NCBI GenBank assembly: GCA_002733865.1
Contig: NVXM01000001.1
Span: 14,206 to 78,205 of the forward strand
DNA: 64,000 nt
Source: Sphingopyxis sp.
GTDB lineage: Bacteria; Pseudomonadota; Alphaproteobacteria; Sphingomonadales; Sphingomonadaceae
Direction of reading: 5' to 3'
Under the pieces are notes generated by a model. That model ran no database searches. It had not been told where the DNA came from and was given only the letters and a program-made list of their open reading frames with translations. How positions within the stretch are numbered: the stretch's first letter is position 1; each line of letters starts with the position of its first letter. Below, piece after piece: positions 1 through 6,978 of this stretch. The translations under genes were made by a program, and so were the position numbers.

Positions 1-1150
1 GATTGGAATACCAATTGCCTGTGTCGTTTTCCGCGACGCGGATATTGTGACCGGCTTCCTCTGCTTCTTCTTCGAGCATTCCGACGCGGGTTAATTCCGG
101 AATTGTAAACACAGCGCTGGGCACGCCGCGATAGTCTGGCTTGGTCTGATTGCCCTTGAGCATGTTGGAGGCAGCGACCTTGCCTTCGAATACTGCGACA
201 GGTGTCAACGGAGGCCCGTGCGTGTTGGCCGCATCGCCTGCGGCGTAGATTTTCGGGTTGGACAGGCTCTGCAAATATTCATTGACTGCTATTCCCTTGT
301 CTCCCGCCTCGATATTGGCAGCGCTCAGGTTCAGGCGATCGATTTCAGGCACGCGTCCCGCACCGTGCACGACCAGATCGGCGTGCAAGTCTTCGGTTTC
401 ACCATTCTTTTCGACAGTGACGATGAATTCGACGCCGTCAGTGGCGATCGATTTCAGCGATGTACGCCGACGCAATCCCACCCCAATTTCCTCGCCTCGT
501 GCTACAAGCTTTTCGACGAGGTTTGTGTCAAAGGCCTTCAATGGCCTGTCACCGCGATCAATGATCTGCACCTCGCTGCCAGCTCGTGCAGCGATATGAC
601 CGAACTCGAACGAGACGAACCCGCCGCCGATAAACAATATACGCTTCGGGAGGGCGTCCATCCGCATGAATTCGGTGCTGTTGGTGAGGTGTTCGGCACC
701 TGGAACATCCACCGGGCGGGGCTTGGCGCCAGTAGCGATCAGGATATGGTTGGCTTGAAACCGCCCTTGGCCCTCGATTTCGATCGTGTCTTCGCCAGCA
801 AATTGCGCCGTCCCGTGAAGCGTGGTGACGCCGTTACTGTCGAGACCGCCCTCGATCTTCTCGGGCATTCTGTCGGTAAAGCTCTGAGCGAAGGCGATGA
901 GATCAGCCCAGTTGATCGCGATATCATTCGGTTCAATACCCTTGCCCTGCATCAGCCGAGCTCCATCGATGATTTCGGCGCCTCGCCGCAGCATCTTTTT
1001 GGGGTCGCAGCCGCGCAGCGCGCAGGTGCCGCCATAGGGAAGTTCGTCAACCACTGCGACCGACCAACCTGCAGCGGCGCATTTGTTCGCGGCATTCACC
1101 GCCGCCATTCCGACGCCGAGTACGATAAGATCGAAGCTGCGTTCGTTCAT
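1..1150 (-). CDS. FAD-dependent pyridine nucleotide-disulfide oxidoreductase, mercuric-reductase-like (3' partial)
   Basis: The first 383 codons are visible; the C-terminal dimerisation region runs off the window. The N-terminal FAD-binding loop is GVGMAAVNAA (about residues 12-21), the redox-active CxxxxC is C43/C48 in GGTCALRGCDPKK, a second nucleotide-binding loop is GGGFVSFEFG (175-184), and the FAD-closing motif is AAGDAA (303-308). This is the glutathione reductase/MerA/lipoamide dehydrogenase family. There is no N-terminal HMA (NmerA) domain, and the active-site context differs from classical MerA (GGTCVNVGCVPSK). Its place as last gene of a merT-merP operon suggests Hg(II) or thiol reduction, but the substrate is unproven; the C-terminal vicinal cysteines diagnostic of MerA are out of view. 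It starts 10 nt after the preceding stop, with TGAGGT upstream. Confidence 0.85.
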   Translation of the reverse strand, partial: MNERSFDLIVLGVGMAAVNAANKCAAAGWSVAVVDELPYGGTCALRGCDPKKMLRRGAEIIDGARLMQGKGIEPNDIAINWADLIAFAQSFTDRMPEKIEGGLDSNGVTTLHGTAQFAGEDTIEIEGQGRFQANHILIATGAKPRPVDVPGAEHLTNSTEFMRMDALPKRILFIGGGFVSFEFGHIAARAGSEVQIIDRGDRPLKAFDTNLVEKLVARGEEIGVGLRRRTSLKSIATDGVEFIVTVEKNGETEDLHADLVVHGAGRVPEIDRLNLSAANIEAGDKGIAVNEYLQSLSNPKIYAAGDAANTHGPPLTPVAVFEGKVAASNMLKGNQTKPDYRGVPSAVFTIPELTRVGMLEEEAEEAGHNIRVAENDTGNWYSN

Positions 1151-1160
1151 GTCATTGACC

Positions 1161-1379
1161 TCAGCAGCATTCAACGCTTGTGCCATTGGCACGCGCTTCT
1201 TGAATTGGCGGGCAAGGCACTGTGCCGAACGAACAGAAGACACAGCAGTCGCCTGCATTGGGTTTCAGCTTCATTCCGCAGCCCTTGCAGGCGTAGAAAA
1301 ACCAGCATGCGTCGGTCGGCATGGTTTCGATTTCCTGGTGTCCGCACTGAGGGCACGTGAGCGTGGATTGTAATTGCAT
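1161..1379 (-). CDS. GDCCVxC-type cysteine-rich small protein
   Basis: This 72-residue protein has 11 cysteines: a CPQC pair (C9, C12), C25, a CKGC pair (C31, C34), the signature GDCCVFC (43-49), C56, and a vicinal pair C71-C72 at the extreme C-terminus. It matches the family annotated as GDCCVxC domain (seleno)protein, in which one signature cysteine is selenocysteine in some bacteria; here all are Cys codons. The start overlaps the merP stop (TGATG), so the two are probably translationally coupled. The arrangement of CxxC pairs suggests metal binding, and the context suggests Hg(II) or thiol chemistry. The biochemical role is unknown to me. Confidence 0.85.
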   Translation of the reverse strand: MQLQSTLTCPQCGHQEIETMPTDACWFFYACKGCGMKLKPNAGDCCVFCSFGTVPCPPIQEARANGTSVECC

Positions 1380-1726
1380 CAGAGGTCGGTCCCGCTAAAT
1401 TGTGTTTGGGCAGGATAGCCTGCCTCGGTCGAAGCAGTGGCGATGTCGCGCATGGTGGTTTTGGCAGGATCGAAATGCGCTGTAGCAGTCTTGGCTTCGT
1501 AATCGATTGTCACATCATGCACACCTGCAACGCCTTCCATTGCGCGCCGCACCGTGATCGGACAGGTCGCGCAGGTCATATTTTCAACCGCGAAGCTTGC
1601 CGTTTGCAACGTTTCAGCACTTTGAGCGGTTTTCTCGTTCGAGGACTGCGGCATGAGCGTAACTGCCCCAATGCCTGCTCCGGCGATGGCCAATCCGGCA
1701 GCAACGGCAATCATTGTTTTTTTCAT
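1379..1726 (-). CDS. merP: Periplasmic mercuric ion-binding protein MerP
   Basis: MerP carries Hg(II) in the periplasm and hands it to MerT. The 115-residue product starts with a lysine-led hydrophobic signal peptide (about residues 1-22), then a linker and an HMA ferredoxin-like domain with the metal motif MTCATC (C52, C55) followed by PITVRRAM. I chose the ATG at 1726 rather than the longer frame because it opens a signal peptide and has TAGGAG just upstream. It follows merT by 11 nt and overlaps the next gene by one base, so it is in the middle of a mer operon. Confidence 0.92.
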   Translation of the reverse strand: MKKTMIAVAAGLAIAGAGIGAVTLMPQSSNEKTAQSAETLQTASFAVENMTCATCPITVRRAMEGVAGVHDVTIDYEAKTATAHFDPAKTTMRDIATASTEAGYPAQTQFSGTDL

Positions 1727-1737
1727 CCGTCTAACTC

Positions 1738-2100
1738 CTAATAAAAATGCGGCGCCCACCAATCGACCGTGGCCGAGGCAGCAACCAAGGCGGTTGCCAG
1801 CCACAGGGCGCTTTTTAGGATCGGGCTCGCTTCAGGACGCGCGCAATATGTACTGTCCTCACAAGTCTCGACTTTTCGGGAATGGACATGCCAAAATCCA
1901 AGGCCCAGACAAGCGACCGCTACGGCAATAAAGATCCACTTATAGGGTTCGAGCGCGGTCAGATTGCCGATCCACGCGCCACTGACGCCGAGGCTCAACA
2001 GGAGCAGCGGAGCAATGCAGCAGGAGGCTGCAAAAACCGCACTTAATGCGCCACCGCTCGCCAACAATCTCTGGGAGGTCTTTTGCGTTTGATCGGCCAT
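1738..2100 (-). CDS. merT: Mercuric ion transport protein MerT
   Basis: MerT is an inner-membrane protein that moves Hg(II) into the cytoplasm. The 120-residue product has three hydrophobic segments (about 15-45, 54-72 and 96-114), the vicinal pair C27-C28 in the first helix, and a second pair C80/C86 in the loop after the second helix, as in characterised MerT proteins. The ATG at 2100 directly follows the MerR-type promoter, which excludes the longer reading of the frame. It is the first gene of the mer operon. Confidence 0.92.
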   Translation of the reverse strand: MADQTQKTSQRLLASGGALSAVFAASCCIAPLLLLSLGVSGAWIGNLTALEPYKWIFIAVAVACLGLGFWHVHSRKVETCEDSTYCARPEASPILKSALWLATALVAASATVDWWAPHFY

Positions 2101-2107
2101 GGAGTTC

Positions 2108-2138
2108 AATATAATCTCTGTAGTCACTACAGGTTCAA
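2108..2138 (-). promoter_or_regulatory. MerR-type mer promoter/operator
   Basis: On the minus strand a -35 TTGAAC (2138-2133) and a -10 TATATT (2113-2108) are separated by exactly 19 bp, the overlong spacer typical of MerR-family activated promoters. The spacer holds a perfect 7-1-7 inverted repeat, CTGTAGT-g-ACTACAG (2118-2132). MerR bound here would repress and, with Hg(II), untwist the DNA to activate merT transcription. The divergent merR start is 22 bp away, so merR autoregulation is likely. Confidence 0.88.
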
Positions 2139-2159
2139 GCACAAATTGGCACGCGGCAT

Positions 2160-2585
2160 ATGACGACATCAAAAATGATCAAGCGAGGCGAACTGGCCAA
2201 TCGCTCAGGCTGCAACCTTGAGACCATTCGCTATTATGAAAAGATCGGTCTGCTGAAGCCGCCCGAGCGCACGGCCAGCGGGCACAGGCTCTATTCGCGC
2301 GATGACCAAGCGCGGCTTGGTTTCATCCTGCGTGGCCGTGATCTCGGCTTCTCGATCGGAGAGCTCAAGAGTCTGCTCACTCTCGTCGATTCTCACGACT
2401 ACAGCTGTGGTGAGGTTTTAGAGTTGACTGACGGCCATCTAGCGAGCGTTCGGCAGAAAATTATTGACCTGAAGAAGCTCGAGCGAACGCTTGCCGATGT
2501 CTCGGCTCAGTGCGACGGCGGCGACGTTCCCGGGTGCCCCATCATCGACGCGCTTTACGGGCATAAGGTCGTTGTGCCCAATTGA
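2160..2585 (+). CDS. merR: Hg(II)-responsive transcriptional regulator MerR
   Basis: The protein has 141 residues: an N-terminal winged helix-turn-helix (about 7-75), including the family motif ETIRYYEKIGLL, then a long dimerisation helix (about 85-118). The three metal ligands expected of MerR are present: C83, C118 and C126. They lie within one residue of C82, C117 and C126 of the Tn501 protein, and they argue for mercury rather than copper, zinc or cobalt sensing. It is divergent from merT and shares its operator. The first ATG (2160) has a weak ribosome site; a second ATG at 2175 is possible. Confidence 0.93.
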   Translation: MTTSKMIKRGELANRSGCNLETIRYYEKIGLLKPPERTASGHRLYSRDDQARLGFILRGRDLGFSIGELKSLLTLVDSHDYSCGEVLELTDGHLASVRQKIIDLKKLERTLADVSAQCDGGDVPGCPIIDALYGHKVVVPN

Positions 2586-2758
2586 GGTTTCACGTCGCCA
2601 AGGCCCGTAGATTGGCTGATTTAAGATTTGAAGAGAGGAACAGAACAGAGCGAGCTCGCCGTTGCGACTGCGTCCGATGACACGATTATGAGCACCCCAA
2701 AGTCGCAGCATCCCCAGTTCTTGGTATGTCTGCGATCGCCCCGATCTGGTGAAAGGCG

Positions 2759-2780
2759 ACCTGTCTTCAAATCGCCAGGT
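2759..2780. promoter_or_regulatory. lux/las-box-like inverted repeat upstream of luxI (tentative)
   Basis: ACCTG (2759-2763) and CAGGT (2776-2780) form a 5-bp inverted repeat with a 12-nt spacer. Las-type boxes have the same half-sites with a 10-nt spacer. The element ends 7 nt before the preferred luxI start and overlaps the ribosome site (AGGT), so a bound protein would repress rather than activate. No LuxR-type gene is in the window. Confidence 0.25.
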
Positions 2781-2787
2781 AGCCGCC

Positions 2788-3414
2788 ATGCAACACTCCC
2801 CAGTTTCTCTCCAAGCTTGCCCTTCGGATCCAGCACTTCGCGCAATGTTCGAGGCGCGCAAGCGGGTATTCGTCGATCTTCTCAAATGGGATGTTCCCGT
2901 TTTGGATGATGCATACGAGATCGACCAGTTCGATACGCCCGATGCGAGCTATTTGGTGCTGACCGACGGAGAAGGCCGTCATCGCGCTTCAGCGCGCCTT
3001 TTGCGGACTGACGGCGCTCACATTCTCGGGGAGCTATTCCCCTGTCTGTGTGATGGTCCGATACCCTCTCGGTCCGATTTTCGCGAGATCACGCGTTTCT
3101 GCATCGAACCCACGCTCTCGCGGTTTGAGCGCCGCACGGCACGCGACCAACTTGTGACCGCGCTTGCCGAGCATGCCCTAAAGACCGGACTGTCGGGCTA
3201 CACCGCTGTGGCCAATAGAGTTTGGTTCCGCCAAATCGAAAACTTCGGCTGGCAATGTCGCACACTTGGCGGCGGCTGCAGGATTGACGGTGAGGACCTT
3301 GTCGCACTGCAGATCGATATAGATTGCGACACGCCGGACGATCTCGCTCGCGGCGGTATCTATCGAAAAGGTGCCTATCGGGTCGCCGAGGCGGCATCGG
3401 AGGTGGTGTCATGA
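2788..3414 (+). CDS. luxI: Acyl-homoserine-lactone synthase (LuxI family)
   Basis: This enzyme makes an N-acyl-homoserine lactone signal from S-adenosylmethionine and an acyl-ACP. With the start at ATG 2788 (208 residues) the invariant LuxI residues fall at the canonical positions: R24, F28, W34, D46, D49, R70, F84, E100 and R103. An upstream in-frame GTG at 2749 would add 13 residues, and I reject it for that reason. The stop overlaps the start of the next gene (ATGA), so the synthase is coupled to a phytanoyl-CoA dioxygenase-like protein. No luxR partner is adjacent. The acyl chain cannot be predicted from sequence alone. Confidence 0.93.
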   Translation: MQHSPVSLQACPSDPALRAMFEARKRVFVDLLKWDVPVLDDAYEIDQFDTPDASYLVLTDGEGRHRASARLLRTDGAHILGELFPCLCDGPIPSRSDFREITRFCIEPTLSRFERRTARDQLVTALAEHALKTGLSGYTAVANRVWFRQIENFGWQCRTLGGGCRIDGEDLVALQIDIDCDTPDDLARGGIYRKGAYRVAEAASEVVS

Positions 3415-4277
3415 GCGATATCAAATCAATCGATTGGCTCGAACGGCTGCAGAAGGATGGCTATTGCATCATTCCGGACCTCCTTCCTCAGAGCAGCATC
3501 GCGGCGCTCGATGCAGATCTTGAACGGGATTTTACCGAAACCCCTATGGGTCACGGCGATTTCTACGGGTTTCGCACGAAGCGTTTCGGTAGTTTGTTGC
3601 GCCGCTCCCGCTGGGCCTGTGACCTTGTTCTGCAGCCTCTCATCCTTTCGCTGGCCCGCGAAGTGCTCGGAAAGGCTTGCGACCGAATTCAGCTCAATGT
3701 GGCCCAGGCAATAGCCATTCACCCCGGCGAGATCGAACAATTCCCGCATTGCGATCACGACATGTGGGCAGGTGCAAAGGGTGAACACGAATATCTGCTC
3801 AATGTCATTTGGCCGCTCACCGACTTCAACTCATCCAACGGCGCGACCCGCATTTATCCCGGGACACATAAACGTCCTGTCGAGAGCCTCGATCAGCTCG
3901 GTGATCCGATTGTTGCGGCAAGCAAGCCAGGTGATGCGATCTGCTTCCTCGGTTCGACCGTGCACGGTGCTGGACCAAACTTGACCGAAGACGTCCGACG
4001 CGGCGTTGTGATCGGCTACAGCCTCGGCTGGCTCAAGCCGTACGAGAACCTTTGGCTGGCATATCCGCCAGAGGTCGCGCGAAATTTTCCGCCCGAACTT
4101 GCTGAATTGGCAGGTTATGCGCAGCACCGGCCGAATCTTGGGAGCTACGAAGGTCAGTGTCCATCCATTCTGCTCGGTGAAGAGGTAGCCAATTATCCGC
4201 AGGCTACCGATGCGCTTCGGCCCGAGCAGCTTGCAGCTGTCCATGAATTTGCGGAAGCTCGTCGCTACAAGAGATGA
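3411..4277 (+). CDS. Phytanoyl-CoA dioxygenase (PhyH) family protein
   Basis: The 288-residue protein belongs to the Fe(II)/2-oxoglutarate-dependent oxygenase fold. The facial triad is visible as H113-x-D115 and the distal H185 (GSTVHGAG), with R196/R197 (EDVRRGV) well placed to bind 2-oxoglutarate. The family hydroxylates lipids, acyl-CoAs or small secondary metabolites. It overlaps luxI by four bases and the downstream gntR by four, so the three proteins are made together. An activity on the acyl chain of the signal, or on its precursor, is an inference from that coupling. PhyH-family genes beside luxI have, as I recall, been reported in other sphingomonads. Confidence 0.88.
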   Translation: MSDIKSIDWLERLQKDGYCIIPDLLPQSSIAALDADLERDFTETPMGHGDFYGFRTKRFGSLLRRSRWACDLVLQPLILSLAREVLGKACDRIQLNVAQAIAIHPGEIEQFPHCDHDMWAGAKGEHEYLLNVIWPLTDFNSSNGATRIYPGTHKRPVESLDQLGDPIVAASKPGDAICFLGSTVHGAGPNLTEDVRRGVVIGYSLGWLKPYENLWLAYPPEVARNFPPELAELAGYAQHRPNLGSYEGQCPSILLGEEVANYPQATDALRPEQLAAVHEFAEARRYKR

Positions 4278-4879
4278 GCCCCGCACACGTCCTGGAACCG
4301 ACCTATCGCCGCCTGAAAAGGGCATTGATGGAGGGTACTTGGCCGATCGGCCAGAAACTCGAAGCGATGCGATTGGCAGACGAGTTCGGTGTCAGCATGA
4401 CACCTGTGCGAGACAGCCTCAATCAACTTGTCGGCGAAGGTCTTGTCGATCTGACCCCTGGCGAGGGGTACCGGGTCACGCTCCTGACCGAACATTCGTT
4501 GCGCGACATGCTCGCAGTAAATGTTCTTCTCTTGGAAAGCGTGGCCGATCCAGCACCACGGAAAATCGACACGGCTGATCTAGCCGCACCGATCGACACC
4601 TACGCTGACCGCGTTGGCGATGTTTTTTCGATTTTTGCCTTGGGTTCGGAAAACAGATTTCTAAGGCAGACGGTCGACCTGATTAGCGACCGATTGCACA
4701 TCGTAAGAAGGCTGGAGCCTGACGTCCTGCCAAACGCTCTGGAGGCGCTTGCGGAGCTGGAGGGCAATGCTTTGGCGTCTCCGTCGAAGCGCGTCCAAGC
4801 TCTAAGGCGATATCATGACCAATCCCTCGCGAACGTCTCCCGGCTGATTGCGGTGCTCGCGGAACAGGGATCGACCTGA
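4274..4879 (+). CDS. GntR family transcriptional regulator
   Basis: The 201-residue protein has a GntR winged helix (about residues 8-70) with the typical core ADEFGVSMTPVRDSLNQLV, then a helical C-terminal half of about 125 residues that resembles a shortened FCD domain (SENRFLRQTVDLISDRL near 145). The D..FH metal-binding signature of ordinary FCD domains is not evident. It is the last gene of the luxI operon (ATGA overlap), where a LuxR-type receptor would be expected. It may control this operon in response to the enzyme products; the ligand is unknown. Confidence 0.85.
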   Translation: MSPAHVLEPTYRRLKRALMEGTWPIGQKLEAMRLADEFGVSMTPVRDSLNQLVGEGLVDLTPGEGYRVTLLTEHSLRDMLAVNVLLLESVADPAPRKIDTADLAAPIDTYADRVGDVFSIFALGSENRFLRQTVDLISDRLHIVRRLEPDVLPNALEALAELEGNALASPSKRVQALRRYHDQSLANVSRLIAVLAEQGST

Positions 4880-4912
4880 GATTTGCAAGCCATGGCTCCT
4901 CAAGCGTATGCT

Positions 4913-6124
4913 TCAAGCCTGTTCGGACCCGTTCAGTATCTGGACCAGATGCTCATTCCAATCATAAAGCGCTTCTCTCTTCTCCTTTTTCCAGTCGTGG
5001 CGTTGGTAGATCCCTGCAACGCCTGCTCTTGAGCCGCTGACATGGTTCAAGACTGCTTCTGTAACCTCGAAGCGAACGCCGAGGCGCTGGAAGTTGGTCG
5101 CTAGCGTGCGCCGAAGATCGTGCAGCCGCCAGGGTTGCAATGGCTCACCAAGTTTTTGCTCTATGAGACCGTCCAGTTTCTTCTTGCCCTTGGCGTAGCC
5201 GGTAAAGCCTGCCCCGCTTGACGTGGCAAACACGCGTCCTTTCTTCGGCCAGTTTGCGCCACCTGCCTGCCGATCGAGTTCGGCAACGGCAAGGTCGTTC
5301 AGCGGGATCGCGTTTGGTTCATTATTCTTTGTTCGTGAACCTGGTAGCGTCCAAAACCGGTCTTTCCGATCAACCTCTTGCCAATGTATTCCTGAAACCT
5401 CTTCGCGGCGTTGCCCTGTTGCAATGAGCAAGCGGACAATTGGACCGAAGCAAAGATAGCATTCGGGAGCTGCCTCCCAAATGTGTCGAAGCTCGTCGTC
5501 CTGTAGCCAGCGATCCCGCGGTCTTACCGGCGGTGGTGCTTCCATTCCCTCCATAGGACTGCGCTCGATATCGCCACGACTGACAGCCCATCGGAATAGG
5601 CGCCGCATCACCGCAAAGACATTCCGGCGATTGGCAACCTGATGCTCGGGCATATTGTCCAGGACGGCTACGATATCCGGCCTCGAAACTCGGGGAAGCG
5701 GCTTTTTTCCGATAACCGGTTCAAGGTAAAGCCGGATGACGCGTTCAACGAGCCTCGCCCAGCCAACACCCTTGCAGGACCGAGCGAAATGCGACGCATA
5801 GTTGTCGAATGCGAGATCGACGGCTTCGCGGCGCCTCTGCTTATCATCGTCTACAGGGTCGATACCTTGCGCAATTAGTAACTGAAGGCGTTCCGCCTCC
5901 ACTCTCGCTGTCGTCGGTGTCCACGGCGACCCGTGCGCCCCGATAGTATAGCGTCTTGTTCGAGCTTCACGGCCGCCCATTCGGAACTGCAGCACATAGG
6001 ATATCGAGCCGGCTGGAGTGATTTTCGCACCGAATCCTTTGAGGTCCGTATCCCAAAGGAGCTGGCTCGAGCTGCTCGGCTCCAGCGCATCTATCGATTT
6101 TTTCGTGATTTTTCCTGTTGCCAT
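4913..6124 (-). CDS. P4-type tyrosine integrase
   Basis: This site-specific recombinase (403 residues from ATG 6124) has an N-terminal DUF4102-type arm-binding domain (about 1-90), a SAM-like core-binding domain (about 100-190) and the catalytic domain. The catalytic set is complete: R239 or R240 in GQRREEV, K266, H335 and R338 in HDLRR, H361 and nucleophile Y373 in IYQRHDW. The frame could start 13 codons earlier, but MATGKITKKSIDAL is the usual beginning of the family. It is convergent with the luxI operon and its 5' end faces trmB, marking the right end of a genomic island. It appears intact. Confidence 0.93.
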   Translation of the reverse strand: MATGKITKKSIDALEPSSSSQLLWDTDLKGFGAKITPAGSISYVLQFRMGGREARTRRYTIGAHGSPWTPTTARVEAERLQLLIAQGIDPVDDDKQRRREAVDLAFDNYASHFARSCKGVGWARLVERVIRLYLEPVIGKKPLPRVSRPDIVAVLDNMPEHQVANRRNVFAVMRRLFRWAVSRGDIERSPMEGMEAPPPVRPRDRWLQDDELRHIWEAAPECYLCFGPIVRLLIATGQRREEVSGIHWQEVDRKDRFWTLPGSRTKNNEPNAIPLNDLAVAELDRQAGGANWPKKGRVFATSSGAGFTGYAKGKKKLDGLIEQKLGEPLQPWRLHDLRRTLATNFQRLGVRFEVTEAVLNHVSGSRAGVAGIYQRHDWKKEKREALYDWNEHLVQILNGSEQA

Positions 6125-6251
6125 CCGAAACCTCGTGTCCCTTTTCTGGCAATCACCGGGCAATCACGCAAGCGGAAAAAGGGGCGAAATGGAGGCAATT
6201 CTAGCGTAAGGCGAATCCACTAAGTACATTGTTTTACAACGATTTCGTACT
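6125..6251. other. Integrase upstream region, candidate attachment/arm-site region
   Basis: The stretch holds a direct repeat GGCAATCAC at 6148-6156 and 6159-6167 (11-bp period, about one helical turn) and an inverted repeat AAGTAC (6222-6227)/GTACTT (6247-6252) that runs into the trmB stop codon. These could be integrase arm sites, the crossover region, or a terminator for trmB and the integrase. No tRNA is present. Confidence 0.3.
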
Positions 6252-6947
6252 TTAGCGTCGTCTGAATCGAAAGTACCAGACATCATGGCCCTGCTTGCGC
6301 GCCTTGGCCTCATAGCGCGTCTCCGGCCATCCGCCGGGCCGCTTCATCCAGTCGTCCGGACTGGCGCAAAGCCACTCGAACTCCGGCCGCTGGTTCATGA
6401 TCATGCAGGCCCATTCCAGATATACCGGATGGTCGGTCCCGAAGCGGAATTCGCCGCCGGGCTTCAGTTTCGCCGCGATCAGATTGACCGGCCCATCATT
6501 CATGAAACGGCGTTTCGCATGACGCGCCTTGGGCCATGGATCGGGATGCAGCAGATAGACAAAGCTAAGCGCACCATCCGGGATCCGCTCCAGCACGTCC
6601 AGCGCATTGCCCATGTGCAAGCGGACATTGGCGAGATGGCGATCACGGACATGCTGCAGCGCGCCGACCATGCCATTCAGATATGGCTCGCAGCCGATAA
6701 AACCATGATCCGGCAACATGTCTGCACGGTCCGCCAGATGCTCACCGGCGCCAAATCCGATTTCGAAATGCAGCGGCCTATCGCCGCCAAACAGCGACCG
6801 TGCCGTAACCGGCCCCTCCGTCGGAACCGCTATTTGCGGCAGCAACTTCTCGACCAGTTCCACCTGCTGGTCGCGCAGCGCATGGCCCTGCCGCCGACCA
6901 TAGAGCTGGCGAATAGTGGTCGGATCGCCGTCTTTATATGCGGTCAT
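6252..6947 (-). CDS. trmB: tRNA (guanine-N7-)-methyltransferase TrmB
   Basis: TrmB makes m7G at position 46 of tRNAs using S-adenosylmethionine. The 231-residue protein has the SAM motif FEIGFGAGEH (61-70), the acidic CEPY of the second strand (86-89) and the family signature HPDPWPKARH (134-143). A short N-terminal extension (about 55 residues) precedes the Rossmann fold, normal for the family. It is the last gene of a lnt-metK-trmB run on this strand, 31 nt after metK; pairing with metK fits a shared use of SAM. Its 3' end is the junction with the integrase-bearing island. Confidence 0.95.
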   Translation of the reverse strand: MTAYKDGDPTTIRQLYGRRQGHALRDQQVELVEKLLPQIAVPTEGPVTARSLFGGDRPLHFEIGFGAGEHLADRADMLPDHGFIGCEPYLNGMVGALQHVRDRHLANVRLHMGNALDVLERIPDGALSFVYLLHPDPWPKARHAKRRFMNDGPVNLIAAKLKPGGEFRFGTDHPVYLEWACMIMNQRPEFEWLCASPDDWMKRPGGWPETRYEAKARKQGHDVWYFRFRRR

Positions 6948-6978
6948 CAGGCAGATGCTGCGGCAGACAAGGCCCGCC

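Larger units (their letters stand above)
1..6251. mobile_element. Integrase-bearing genomic island (right part; left end outside window)
   Basis: This block carries accessory functions (mercury resistance, quorum-sensing signal synthesis) and ends at a P4-type tyrosine integrase whose 5' end faces the core genes trmB-metK-lnt. Such integrases usually sit at one end of the element next to the attachment site, so the right junction is inferred to lie between 6125 and about 6255. No tRNA or tmRNA lies there. The left end and the second attachment repeat are not in the window. That all genes from 1 to 6124 belong to one element is inference; the mer genes and the luxI operon could be separate acquisitions. 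Confidence 0.5.

Noticed and set aside
218..1360. 380-residue open frame on the plus strand
   Set aside because: It is antisense to the FAD disulfide reductase and GDCCVxC genes, whose motifs are unmistakable on the minus strand.
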